This document shows, piece after piece, positions 1 to 10,113 of a stretch of DNA of 37,853 nt. Below the pieces are notes generated by a model, which did no database searches, was not told where the DNA came from, and saw only the letters and a list, made by a program, of their open reading frames with translations. Source of the stretch: Planoprotostelium fungivorum. Taxonomy: Eukaryota; Evosea; Variosea; Cavosteliida; Cavosteliaceae. Numbering within the stretch: the stretch's first letter is position 1; each line of letters opens with the position of its first letter. The translations under genes were made by a program, and so were the position numbers. The stretch spans positions 1 through 37,853 of the forward strand of contig MDYQ01000248.1 of the NCBI GenBank assembly GCA_003024175.1, in the 5' to 3' direction.

Positions 1-234
1 ATGTGAGGACGTGATACGGTGGATAAATAAAATGGTCTCACCAATCTCGACTCCGAGACCTCGGAGTCCAACGATAAGGACGTTAGAGGCTCCCATCTTT
101 TGCATGGCCTCATGTCCCATCACATATAACTGTCTGCTGTACAGACCTTCATCGATGCTCGAGTCTCCCTTCATGTGTTTATTGGCGCCCGAGCCCTGGG
201 ATAACATTTCAGTATCCGATCGACTTCTCTTCAT
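1..234 (-). CDS. UBA1: Ubiquitin-activating enzyme E1, N-terminal exon (partial)
   Basis: First coding exon of the E1 enzyme that adenylates ubiquitin and loads it on E2s in cytosol and nucleus. The reverse strand reads from an ATG at 234 down to 42 with no stop. After a short charged leader comes [20 protein letters not shown], then [17 protein letters not shown], the first half of the inactive adenylation repeat and its Rossmann-like loop, typical of UBA1. At 41 a GTGAG donor starts an intron that runs out of the window, so the active-site Cys and second adenylation domain are not visible. SUMO and NEDD8 E1 subunits share the fold, but the [12 protein letters not shown] block fits UBA1 best. 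Confidence 0.9.
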   Translation of the reverse strand, partial: MKRSRSDTEMLSQGSGANKHMKGDSSIDEGLYSRQLYVMGHEAMQKMGASNVLIVGLRGLGVEIGETILFIHRITSSH

Positions 235-355
235 CTTTTGTGATCCTCCTACAACCAATGTGATCTGTGCCAATGATAGATGAAAGAATGGTAACGCTCA
301 CGTTGAATTCACTCTTTCTCTTGTGCGTTGAAATTTTGCCTGCTTCTGACTAGCG

Positions 356-586
356 ATGGGTGCGAGCGATGCAGAGAATGGTTTTCACCGAATGGTTCGT
401 GAGTTGCTTGGAAGCGTTGTAGACGTGTATGACGACGTGACACGTGGACACGCACAGTCTTGGTCTTCAGAGGTTTCTGAAGGGAACAAGGCACTGTGGA
501 AGTGATGAAAGACGTACACTTCTATCTTAGTGGGCGTAGTGATGAGCTGTGCTAGCTGCGAATGGGTGCAAAATTTGTTCGCATAA
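356..586 (+). CDS. Candidate two-exon micro-protein, unknown function
   Basis: Not recognised. An ATG at 356 opens 48 codons (MGASDAENGFHRMVREL...). If the 54-nt GTGATG...GCTAG segment at 502-555 is spliced, the frame continues as ...NKALWNCEWVQNLFA and stops at 584-586, about 58 residues. The product would be acidic and helical, with no signal peptide. It lies between the divergent UBA1 and ZCCHC10 starts and is too short for ordinary ORF filters. Support is only an intron of typical size that removes the stop, and a plausible composition. It could instead be 5' leader of a neighbour. Confidence 0.3.
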
Positions 587-630
587 ATCAGTCGAATAAC
601 TGCCAACATCAGATCACCTCACATTAGATC

Positions 631-1331
631 ATGGCGAGTTACAATTCTAGAGGTTCTCTCGGGAGGTGAGTCTCGTCTTTTCTCGATAGGTTTGGATCGT
701 CTAAACTTCATCCAGAGACAACCGAGCTGGAACACAACAATGTCAGAAGTGTTATGAATACGGTCACTGGTCTTATCAGTGCAAAAACGAACAGACTTAT
801 AACCGTCGCCCTTCTCGTTCCGTCAGGTGACCCAATATCATCTCCCATCAACTCAATCTCTTCCAGACTCCAGAATGAATCCATCGAAGACAGTTACAAC
901 ACGAGAGATGTACCACCAGACCCACGACAAGAAGCGAGAGACCGATTGGATGTACTGAAGAAGAAGCACATGAGAAAGTTGAAGAGGCGCAGGAGGCGCA
1001 GTCCTTCTTCTTCCTCTTCGAGCTCCAGCAGCAGTAGCAGCGACAGAGATTCATCTTCATCTTCATCCTCAGACTCTTCGGACTCCAGCTCATCTGAAGA
1101 CGAGAGAGAGAGAAAAACGAGAAGAGGTGCACTGCCCATCCTCCCATCATCTGATCTCATTATGTAACAGGTAGAGACGATGACGATGATAAGAAGAGTC
1201 CTAGAGGTAGAAGCCCGAGTCCCAGAAGGAGAAGTCCGAGTCCTAGAAGAAGGAGTCCGAGCCCAACCATAAAAGGCAGTCCGAGTCCCAGAAGGAGACA
1301 CGACAGCCGCAGTCCAAGTCCAAGACGATAA
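631..1331 (+). CDS. ZCCHC10: ZCCHC10-like zinc-knuckle protein with Ser/Arg-rich tail
   Basis: Probable nuclear RNA-associated protein. Exons are 631-665, 716-826, 867-1126 and 1171-1331, with introns of 40-50 nt that keep frame. Near residues 19-32 is one CCHC knuckle, CQKCYEYGHWSYQC, followed by a YNRRPSRS block as in animal ZCCHC10. The middle has a K/R cluster, then about 13 consecutive serines and Ser/Asp runs; the last exon repeats SPSPRRR units, an SR-type tail. The overall plan (one knuckle, RPSR, poly-Ser acidic tail) matches ZCCHC10; the RS repeats resemble splicing factors. Function in the family is poorly defined. The long antisense ORFs here are shadows of the serine repeats. Confidence 0.8.
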
Positions 1332-1430
1332 AGACGAAGAGACATGAGAAGATGAAATTGTTTACCGATCATGAAGATGATGTGATGTGTTGTAAATCGC
1401 AATTTTAGCGGTTGACACGAACCGCGATCG

Positions 1431-4186
1431 ATGGCTAATGTGACGACCGAACAGCTTAATGCATTGAAGAGAATCGTCTCTGATCGCCTGAAGAGTAAAA
1501 GTGGGGGATGCGAAGGTATCATATGGATGTATGACGGTGACAGACGTTCACGAACAGATTAAGAATCTAGCGGCTCAATTGAATTTGGACGGAAATGAGG
1601 AAGCTGATGAAGAGGAGGTGGTCGCACAAGTCCGTTCACTTGATTAATCGTCAGTGATAGATCATCAGAGCACTGTATGAGAGGGGATTCATACAAGAGA
1701 TCGTCAGATCGCTCGACATCACCGATTCGCTATTTGATGAATCCACTCTCGATCGCACACAAGACACGACGAAAGCACCATTAGAAGCTTCCACTCCCCC
1801 ACACATCTTGTCACCGGATCTCGGATCTTCAAAAGGTTTCACCGTTCTTCACGATGACGCAGAGAGATTCCCGGAAGCTCTGGATTCTTTATCAAGTGAT
1901 CGCAACATCTTCGCATTCTCCTGATGTTGACCGAACTGCAGTGGGCGGAGGTGCAAGACCAAAACTCTCGGTTCAACTCTTGGGAGGAAAAGCTTTCCTC
2001 GAAGAGCTCTTCCCCTCTGAAGAGCTGAAGGTGAGATGCAAGTCAGCATCATCGTGACATCAACAGATCACGACCGGACTCTTAAGCCCGAAATTATTCC
2101 TTCACTTGCTGTGCAGTCGTCAGAGGTTCCTCTCGAAGGGTGTCGAATGCGGTTGCGATCCCCTCTTCTCTGATGTTTTCGTCATCGATCTGCCGTCTAC
2201 CATCAATCACATCATCCATCTCAAAGTGAATCCTCTCTTTGTTATAGATGAAACATTGACGATGTCTTCAGGAGCTCATCCACATGGTGATCGTGAAGAA
2301 GTACGCCGACGGCTCGACGTCGCTAGTGGGGTGCCACAACTTGGAGTGGAGAAGAGTCTTGTACAATGGCTCGTGCACCGTATCCGCCGAATTCGTTGGC
2401 ATGGGAACGAAGATACCCGTGGGAATCGTAGATCTACGCCTAGAGGTGATACTTTACGTTTCACCGTGAATGAGATACGACAGATCCTGCCGAAATTACA
2501 GAAGACGTATTCATTGGAAGACATCAACACTCAGATCAATTTCGAACGGGCGCAGGAGGCCACGTTATCACAGGTGAAGAGACGAGAGGTACTGTCATCA
2601 CTGAGGAAGGCGAGTAGATCTTCTTCGCTTCGTCTCAAAAATGGTGGAAAGAGTTCTGTCAGTTGGGAGACGGACACGATTCTAGATTGATTCCCATCTA
2701 CGCGCAGAACGAGGGGATAGGGGAAGATCTCCCCGTTTGTTGTTTCGTCAGGCCGCTTCAGGTGTGTTCCCTCTTCACCGCCGCATCGTGACACGTCCTC
2801 CATCTCATCACATCACCATCAACAACCTCATCGTGTCATCATCGTAGACACAAAGACATCGTCATCTCACCACTGATCGGATGCCAGGGAGGTAGAAGCA
2901 TCGATTCACCCAGACACGCCGCTCGTTTCGTCAGCCTCTTTGAGTATCAGATGGACCAGACGCTGGGACCTTCTATGAACAGAAGAGAGATCTGGCCTTC
3001 ACTTCACACCTTCCTCTGTAAAGGTAGAGGAAACGTGGAAGGTCACTGTCTGTTGCTATGCAGCCTGTTGTTGGGCTATGGTATGGACGCTTACGTTGTC
3101 ACGGGAACGGTGAGCATTGATATATTCGTGAAGCTGAGGGGATGAAAATAGCATATGGAGAGGGGGAGCTACATGTGGGTCATGACTTTAGACGCTCAAT
3201 CGGTACCAACTTTCTGGGACAGCTTAACTGGACACCAGTGAGTCACATCTCAAGTATGATCTATATAGAGGATGATCGTGTTATGTGGAGATGAACGTGG
3301 ATAGATATCAGAATCCGGGGGAGAGCAGGAAACACAAATTCAAGACGATCGAGGCTGCGTTCAACCATCGTTTCTTGTACGCGAATCATCAGCCTTCGAC
3401 CGAGATCGGTAGGACGCATTTAGAAGTACGGAACAATCGATACTGGAAACCCATGGATCAGACGTCCATCACATCGCACATCCGGTGATGGCATCGTCAT
3501 CTCATGAAACCACAACTGACGTTACACAGAGTATGCGAACCACGACTAGTGCCTTCTTCTCTTCAAGTTTGTGTTCTTTGGAATTCTCTTTTCCCGTGCT
3601 GAAGGTGATGCAGGTGTCGGCCACCGAGACCGAGATCGAGACTGCACTGACCAACATCATCGTGCACGAGAGGAGGGCACTGGGACTCATGACATTCTTT
3701 GACGACGATCTGAGCTATCTCTTATCCTCGGCCATATCTGTCTACGAGACAGAGAGGATAACGGGAACGACGTTGGGTGATCATTCACCGCCACATCATG
3801 AACGTCTAAATGGAAGCAGGAGGCATGATGACCGATTTCCAACACAGTATCAAGAGAGTCGTACCCGAAGGTGAGGAGAAAAGCAGAAGAGATGATTCTC
3901 TTACAAATTTGATCAGGTCACACGTTTCTCGGTTTCCCATTGCAGTTTTCTCATCGATCGCCAAGAAAGATGATGGTGGCGCTGCTGAGAAGTAAAGTTG
4001 GTGTTGACATATTAGAGTGCAAAGGAGATCAGGCGAGACACGCGTTGAGAGCAAAGGTGAGATAGAATGGATGTGATGGTGTTCACGGTGATGAGAGGAA
4101 AATAGGTCTATGCTTATCCGGAAGGTCGAAATGCAGTTTGGATCATGTTAGCTGTGCGCTTCATCAAAGTGGGCAGGCCGATGTAG
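1431..4186 (+). CDS. CEP76: Centrosomal protein of 76 kDa, CEP76
   Basis: Centriolar protein that limits centriole reduplication in animals. About 13 exons align by eye with human CEP76 from end to end. Visible in order: N-terminal helical segment (IIRALYERGFIQEIV), C2-type domain starting at VQLLGGKAFLEEL and including ELIHMVIVKKYADGSTS and MGTKIPVGIVDLRLE, the WWKEFCQLG segment, DSRLIPIYAQNEG, the transglutaminase-like block (FLCKGRG...LLCSLLLGYGMDAYVVTG), MWVMTLDA...FWDSLTGHQ, and the C-terminal LGLMTFFDDDLSYLLSSAIS, FQHSIKRVVPEG and VYAYPEGRNAVWIM. Clear introns include 2226-2271, 3238-3304, 3485-3529 and 3567-3613. The family's GDCEDH motif reads GNVEGH here, so the papain-like Cys position is Val, fitting a non-enzymatic fold. 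The exact junctions at 1618-1660 and around 1845-1945 are uncertain. The last exons are partly copied at 19708. Confidence 0.9.
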
Positions 4187-4392
4187 TGGCCTCAAGATTG
4201 TCACTGATGCTTCTCACTTGTCACTGTGAATATCTGGTAGCATCGTTCACTGTGGATGCCCCGTTCAGTATAACAAATGTATTTGACGAGAGAGATGTCC
4301 CTTATTCTTCGATTTGATGGCATTGTATATCTACGCAGCGTGTGACTTGTAAATGTTCTAGCTGGAGAGCATACATAGTCTCTAGTTGACAA

Positions 4393-4733
4393 GATGAAGT
4401 GGTACGGCTACTTTTGTCTGATCCTCGTGTGGATCCGTCAGCAAGAGACAACGATGCCTTCAGATGGGCAGCATCAGAGGGACATCATGAAGTGTACGGC
4501 TACTCCTTGCTGATTCTCGTGTGGATCCGTCAACAGAAGACAACGAGGCCTTGAGGGAGGCAGCCGCAAACCGACATGGTGAAGTGGTACGACTACTTTT
4601 GGCTGATTCTCGTGTGGATCCATCTGTACGCAACCAGGAGGCTATCAAGAAGGCATCATCTGAAGGACATGCCATGACAGTGCAGCTGCTTTTGACCGAT
4701 CCTCGTGTAGATCTATCAGTGATCAAAAGATAA
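4393..4733 (+). pseudogene. 5'-truncated, frameshifted ankyrin-repeat fragment
   Basis: About 3.5 ankyrin-like repeats of the form VVRLLLADSRVDPS...EAIKKASSEGH. The frame starts abruptly at 4393 with no ATG. Near 4492 GAAGTGTACGG stands where the other two units have GAAGTGGTACGG, a one-base deletion that breaks the reading frame; it resumes in a second frame through to TAA at 4731-4733. It could be a sequencing error, but the missing 5' end argues for a relic. The last part (about 4608-4715) is nearly identical to 20128-20235. Such repeats mediate protein-protein contacts and form large families in some amoebae. It sits directly downstream of CEP76. Confidence 0.7.
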
Positions 4734-5230
4734 AGAAAGGACAGGATTGTACGACAGATCAGTTTATGTCTCTCTTGTCTGCAATCGATTCCTGTTAATA
4801 AAATGAAATTAAACAGACGATCCCATTTCACCTTGTGTACTTTTTTTGCTTCTGCGATGTGCCAGCTGTCTCTCAACTTTGTCACTTTGTTCTACATCCA
4901 CCAGATTCTTGTGAGGGGAGGGGCCTGGACGTGCAAGACAGTGCGGATCAGCGGTATACAACATCTATCTTGTTGCAGACGGTATCTTTTCTCTCTTATC
5001 ACTCTCTCTACATCCTTCCCTCTATGTCTCTGTTGCATTGTCGCCATCACATCTTGCAACCGATCTTCACGTGTTCACGCTGTTCACCAGACACAACTCA
5101 GCTGACCTTTTCGTCATTCTGTCCAAAACATGTGCCTCATCTGTCCCCTCCCTTTCTCTCTCCCATCTTCTCCCCTTGCTTCTCCTAAAAGATCTTGAAG
5201 CCAAATGCCTCGAATGCCTATTCTGTCGTC
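4734..5230. other. Gene-poor stretch between ankyrin relic and tRNA-like element
   Basis: Several frames stay open here (for example 4803-5105 on +), but they are Cys/Ser/Leu-rich, lack a recognisable domain, have no convincing introns and overlap each other. The second half is pyrimidine-rich (TCTCTC runs). No gene is supported. Confidence 0.5.
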
Positions 5231-5305
5231 ATTTCTGACCCGGATTTGAACCGAGCTTCAAGGATCAGAACCTCGCATGCTGACCGCTACACTTTACCCT
5301 TTAGT
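5231..5305 (-). tRNA. tRNA-Gln(CTG)-like element with degenerate acceptor stem
   Basis: On the reverse strand a D-arm like GTGTAGCGGTCAGCAT is followed by an anticodon arm CGAGG-TTCTGAT-CCTTG (T33 present, anticodon CTG) and a T-arm CTCGG-TTCAAAT-CCGGG with a good B box. The D-arm and anticodon loop resemble eukaryotic tRNA-Gln. The 3' acceptor strand (TCAGAAA) does not pair with the upstream bases (AAGGGTA region), and the variable loop is only about 3 nt. It is best read as a tRNA pseudogene or tRNA-derived repeat; a functional tRNA seems unlikely. No terminator T-run was noted. Confidence 0.45.
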
Positions 5306-5547
5306 GTGGTGACAGCTGTCATGATTATCACACAATGGAGGAAATTGCTATAACTGGACATTTACATGATTGACCATCCTCTTCTTCGATGCTCAGTAGT
5401 GTTTCAATCATTCACAGCAACAACCTGCGTCGGCGATTTTATACACAAAAAGAAAGGCTTTCAATGAACTCTTCAACCAATAGCCGATACACAACGGAAA
5501 CAAACGACGTTGATCACAACTTGACAAACATCGATGCATCGTTCATT

Positions 5548-8091
5548 TCATACAGTATTGCCTTCGCTCTCTCTCAGTACACTCTCCTCCTGTGGCTTTG
5601 TTTCCATCAGAATCGGCTGCTCCAACAAGGCGATCGCGATCGTTCTGCCCGATATCGCGTCCTCCGAATACACCTTTCCTGGATATTCCAACACGATGAC
5701 CTGACCGTGTCAGACGGTCGACACGCCGTGTGTACGTCACCTGGCTGATGCCGTCCTTCGGCTCGAACAATTGGACCGGGGCAGTATCCGTCAGGAAGGT
5801 GATATCGTTCCTCTCGAAAAACTCTTCCATGTCACCGTAAAATTCGATGTCGTGCAACATGTTTTCCCGCGCAAACGTCTTGTGATTTCTTGGAACGAGG
5901 ATGCGAGCGATGAGAGAGCAACTGGAGCGGGTGAGAGACGCATCGACGATGTGATGTGTTGATGCGATGTGAGGTGAGGTGATGCGTTGATGCGATGTGA
6001 GGTGAGGTGATGCGTTGATGCGATGTGTTGATGCGATGTGAGGTGAGGTGAGGTGATGAGATGATGTGATGATGTGATGATGTGATGTGATGTGATGTGA
6101 TGAAAGGGTACTCACACGATGAGCACTAAGGTTTGATCGAATATGTAGTTGAGATAATTGTACTTGTAGTTGAGAATGATGCGAACGGAATTGACAAAGA
6201 GAAGACCCATCAGGTAGAAGATGCAGATCCTTCTCAGCCACACGAAGATGGTCAACTTTGCCAGGATGACTTCTCTGTAATCCACCTGCATCACCATCAG
6301 CATCATCTTCTCATCACATCACTATCATCGACCATCACGATCGCGTCTGCACGATCACTCATCACGATCAAGATCCACCATCACAATCACTCATCACGAT
6401 CAACAAGATCCACCATCACATCACGATGATCACATGATCGCGATCGTCACGATGTCGATCATCATCCTCTCACCTCCACCAGACCGCTCGAACCCAAAAC
6501 GACGGCGACATCAGACATGATGATCCTCTGTGCCGCTTCATCATCGACGGGCAACACGGCCTCGTTCATGAGAACGTCTTGTCCTTGCACTCGATCGGGG
6601 GGAGACAATGGTGGTGGCTGACCTCTGGAGGCCAATGCGGCATCTACAATGACGTTCGTGTGGGTGTCCGCCCGGACGGAAACCTGGGGCGCGTAAGTTC
6701 CGAGGTGGCTCGGAGATTTCGAGGAGACATGTGGCACCTGCTGCCCGTTGGATTGGAGGAAAAATCTGCGGTAGAGTTGAGATTCGAGGGCCCTGCGATT
6801 GTAACTGGCTGACGTGAAGACCTGAAGCTCGTCAATCGTCACATCGTGATCAGTTGATCGACTTCATCTTCATGATGACGAATGTGTCGAGTGATCACGT
6901 GATGACATCACATCGTGATGGAGGACGATCGTGATCAGATGAGATGGAACTCACCCTCGGCATCAGAACCAGATAGATGATTACGATCGATAAGAAGTAA
7001 TAACTCCTGGACAAGAAGGAGAAGATCATCAGTCCCGCCAATAGAAAGAGAACGGACAGACCGGCCGTACGATTCTCCGTATTCGGTATCCTAGGTCGAG
7101 TAATACCCCAACCCTATCATCATCATCATCATCCATCCCATCCTCTTCATCACGATCGTCTCACCTTTGAAATATAGATGATGACCCAGAATAGAGCGGC
7201 ATCGATGAGAGGTCTGGCGATGTTTCGAAATAAGACGAGACTGTCTGGACACATTCCCGTCTTCTTACATTCGCTCCAGTATCTGCATCACGATCGCATC
7301 AGCACACGACGATGATGACAAATGAGATGGATTCGATCACCTCAGATCGACTGAGACGAGAGCGAGATAGAAAATGATGAGGAAGAACATGATCTTCTGG
7401 AGGGGGATCTTTCGAGTGAAGAGACAGAATCGGATGGTGTAGATGCACAATGTGATGGACCAGAGGGCCGTGAAGATGATGGAGATGGTCGGCATCTGCT
7501 GTTCACCGTATTCCAATTGTTCGTTACCGGGGTTTAGACACAAGAACTCGGCGTTGATCTGATGTATAACATTAGTTTCACAGAGTTTGACGATATGAAT
7601 GAACGTACTTGGACTGCGGTTTGGTTGAGAGGTACACAGTTCATAATGTAGATGGTGTAGAGGTTGTCACCCCGAACTGTATAACCTTGCCACGTCTATT
7701 TGTAAGTCAATGAGTGTGATGGGAGACAATGCGATCACCTCGCTATCGATATAATCGACAGCTTCACATAACCCCCATGGATTAGAACACACTGCGACTC
7801 CTCCATCGATAGAATTACTTCGTACGATACTACTCACGTCTATCAAATCATTAATGGGTCTGTATACCACTATTGATACCCACCCGTGCAGACGAATATA
7901 TATATTGGTGGGTTCGAATTGATGTTTGGATCCATTTGAAGACTGGTCAGTGTGACGGTACCTCCACTCTCGAATCCATATGACCCCACATTGGTCCCAG
8001 CCCGATTCGATGTGGATGATGCAGAGTAATAGAGAGCGTCACATGTGTGTAAAAAGAGGAACAGCAGAGTCACATCTGCAGCTGGCCTCAT
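5548..8091 (-). CDS. Seven-transmembrane GOST/GPR107-like protein with signal peptide
   Basis: Probable Golgi/endosomal or surface seven-TM protein. Start chosen at 8091: MRPAADVTLLFLFLHTC looks like a signal peptide, followed by a luminal domain (NVGSYGFESGGTVTLTSL, VAVCSNPWGLCEAVDY, YTIYIMNCVPLNQTAVQ). TM segments follow in order: PTISIIFTALWSITLCIY, MFFLIIFYLALVSV, LIDAALFWVIIYISKGWGIT, GLSVLFLLAGLMIF, YFLSIVIIYLVLMP, then a soluble loop of about 110 residues, then ICIFYLMGLLFVNSV and YIFDQTLVLIV. The tail is acidic (HDIEFYGDMEEFFERND...) and ends at 5548. The order of long ectodomain then 7TM fits the GPR107/TMEM87/Lung-7TM class; GPR180/TMEM145-like is an alternative. The reading frame is unresolved at two spots (about 7870-7890 and about 5860-5920). 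The start region is divergent from the SGNH gene. Confidence 0.65.
5945..6105. repeat. Intronic minisatellite (GATGCGATGTGAGGTGAG-type)
   Basis: Tandem, slightly variable copies of GATGCGATGTGAGGTGAG and GATGCGTTGATGCGATGTG, running into ATGATGTGATG triplet-like repeats. The array fills most of the intron before the last TM/tail exon of the seven-TM gene. No open frame runs through it usefully. Confidence 0.75.
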
Positions 8092-8417
8092 GGCTGAAGA
8101 ATACAAATTCGGGGCTCAAATTTGCCGATGTTTTCGGAGGTATATTATCTATACGAACCCAGGAACGACAGGTGAGGCTCATCACTGCAGAGAACGAAGA
8201 AGAGGAGACTGTAGAGTCTACCTGTTCGAATCACTGAGAAGGTTCCGTCGTTCATTGTCGTCCCAGTGCCCATATGCGTCGGAGAAATGTAGCCCGATTC
8301 GAGGAAATGTGACGAATTTTTCCGCTGCCGCACAACGTGACCAACAACACGGTGCACACTTTTTAAGACGACACGATACGAGCATCACGAGGGCTATTCT
8401 TACTGTTGACACTCTTC

Positions 8418-9253
8418 ATGTCAGCAACAACAACCAGCATGCCAAAGCCGAACCCTATCATCTTATGCTTTGGAGACAGCTGGACGTACGGAAACTATCA
8501 GGGTCTACAGCAACACCTTCAGAAGAAACAATTGAAAGTTCCCATTCATCGTGGTGGGCAGTATGGAACCACGGCCAGACAATACGCCAATCATCAGGAA
8601 GAGCTGCCCCGATGGGTGTCACAGACGAGAGCGACACACGTTCTTCTGTCTCTTGGCGGTAATGATCTGAAGAACTTTTATTTCAGAGAGGGAAGATATA
8701 CATCATTGCCATCGACCGCTACGACATTGATCAAGAAAGACTTGAACACCATTCTCGACGCTTTGTATCTCCAGCACCCAAACGTCAAGGTGAAATTCAC
8801 TCTGATGTAACGTGATGTCTCATTCTTGCTCAGGTTGTGATGTATGGATATGACTTCCTCGGTTCAGCGGAAGAATTCATTATCAACGACAAGGCCCCAC
8901 GCTCCGGCCTCTATCGAACTCTATACCGTTGGATCGGCATCCCCATCACCAACATGGTTGCATCTTCCCTGTCAAAGACCCTCTCATCCCTCGAGAAAGA
9001 ATACACTCAGAAGGGCCACCACTTCACTTACGTTCCTCTCTGGGGCACTCTGCAGCATGTCATCGAAGAGGAGGAAGAGGATGACAAGAAGAGAGGTTAC
9101 TCTTATTGGAAACACAGTGCAACAGAGTACATGCAGGATCCGATCCATGCGAACTCGAAGGGTTTCAGTGTTCTGATGGGCAAGTTGTACAAAGAATACT
9201 TTGTCAGAGAGCTGGAGACACAACAACAAGACGGAGGAGAGCTAAAGACGTGA
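8418..9253 (+). CDS. SGNH/GDSL-type hydrolase
   Basis: Serine esterase/lipase of the SGNH fold, substrate not predictable. Exons 8418-8789 and 8834-9253 are joined across a 44-nt intron (HPNVK / VVMYGYDFLGS). Block I is ILCFGDSWTYG with the nucleophile Ser; the oxyanion Gly lies in RGGQYGTTARQYA; the block III Asn is in LSLGGNDLKNF; the catalytic Asp/His pair is DPIHAN near the C-terminus. About 260 residues, usual for single-domain SGNH enzymes. An in-frame ATG at 8451 (MPKPNPIILCFGD) is the other possible start. No signal peptide, so probably cytosolic. A Glu-rich loop (EEEEEDDKKR) precedes the last block. Confidence 0.85.
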
Positions 9254-9345
9254 CCTTGAACGTGTTCTTTTACTTCTCATGCACTCATGTGTCATGCTGA
9301 CTCACGATGTGATGAAGAGGCAGACGTACGTATTCGATTCCTTAT

Positions 9346-9893
9346 TCATTTCTTCTTCTTCTTTTTCTTCTTCTTCTGTTCAGAGTGAAGATTTAACGCA
9401 GCTTGGATTGGATCATACTTCTTATGGGACAAGATGGTCGATCGGCTTTCTTCAACCACCTTTGTACCTGCGATCGAGTCAGCTCCATCGAGTCTCTGTC
9501 ATCTCACCTTGGTTCGAGTTATGTTCACTTGTTCTCTCGATCAAAAGATCACGATTACTTGCTTTCCTCTTTCCTAGATGGATGCCTGAATCGATCAGCT
9601 GATGATTTCGACAATGCAAACTCACCATTTATCAGAGCACCCTCCACTCCACCCATCTTTGCACTGGATATGATGGGTTTCGCACCGATTCCCAATCTTG
9701 CATTCTTATCACTCGTACTTCCAGGTAATGGAATATCTCCCTTCTTTGATGGTGGTGGGGGTGGCAGACCATCATCATAGCCTTTCAGCCAGCTGGCAAC
9801 TGTGTCGCCGATCTCTTTCTTCTTTACGAAGGTGACGGTGGCGCGTTCTTCTTCTTCTTTAGTTGCGCCATCGTTCGATGTTTGATGGTTCAT
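9346..9893 (-). CDS. Small Lys-rich protein, DUF3245/TRIR-like
   Basis: A three-exon gene. The first exon (9893 down to about 9614) encodes an acidic start, KEIGDTVASWLKGYDDG, a run of five prolines, then ARLGIGAKPIISSAKMGG. A GTGAG intron follows, then a short basic exon (KRKASNRDLLIERTSEHN). After a second intron (donor about 9514, GATCGCAG acceptor) the last exon gives STILSHKKYDPIQAALNLHS and a tail of eight lysines to TGA at 9346. The RLGxGAK block plus poly-Lys C-terminus recalls the small nuclear DUF3245/TRIR-type proteins; this naming is tentative. It ends about 90 bases from the convergent SGNH gene. The boundary of the middle exon is uncertain. Confidence 0.6.
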
Positions 9894-10113
9894 CGCATCT
9901 TTTGATCACAAGATGAGCGATATAAATCGATTTTATTCTCAAATGCGCATCTCCAATCGTTGAGTTAGTGGTTGGGCTCAGATGCACCGACATAGATAAG
10001 ATCGCGATAGATCGTAATCAGGTACAGATAAACACATCAGCCCCGACAGCGTGACGATGACGAGGTGATCAAAAATTCATCACAAAAAATCGCGATTTGC
10101 AACAGGAACCAGC

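Noticed and set aside
848-1522. Long minus-strand frames rich in Leu/Ser/Glu
   Set aside because: They are antisense shadows of the poly-Ser and SPSPRRR repeats of the ZCCHC10-like gene, whose exons and zinc knuckle are clear on plus.
3600-3613. A GTGATGCAG mini-intron in CEP76
   Set aside because: The 47-nt intron 3567-3613, with donor after SSLQ, gives the family reading and uses this AG as its acceptor.
4201-4392. 63-codon minus ORF after CEP76
   Set aside because: No start context, domain or splice support. The DNA is partly the duplicated non-coding block shared with 19799-19898.
4803-5238. Overlapping plus-strand ORFs of 66-117 codons
   Set aside because: Low-complexity Cys/Ser/Leu composition, three frames open at once, no motif and no conserved splice pattern.
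5945-6430. Regular repeats considered as a CRISPR array or satellite origin
   Set aside because: Units are variable, contiguous and without spacers, and lie within an intron and flanking DNA of a eukaryotic gene.
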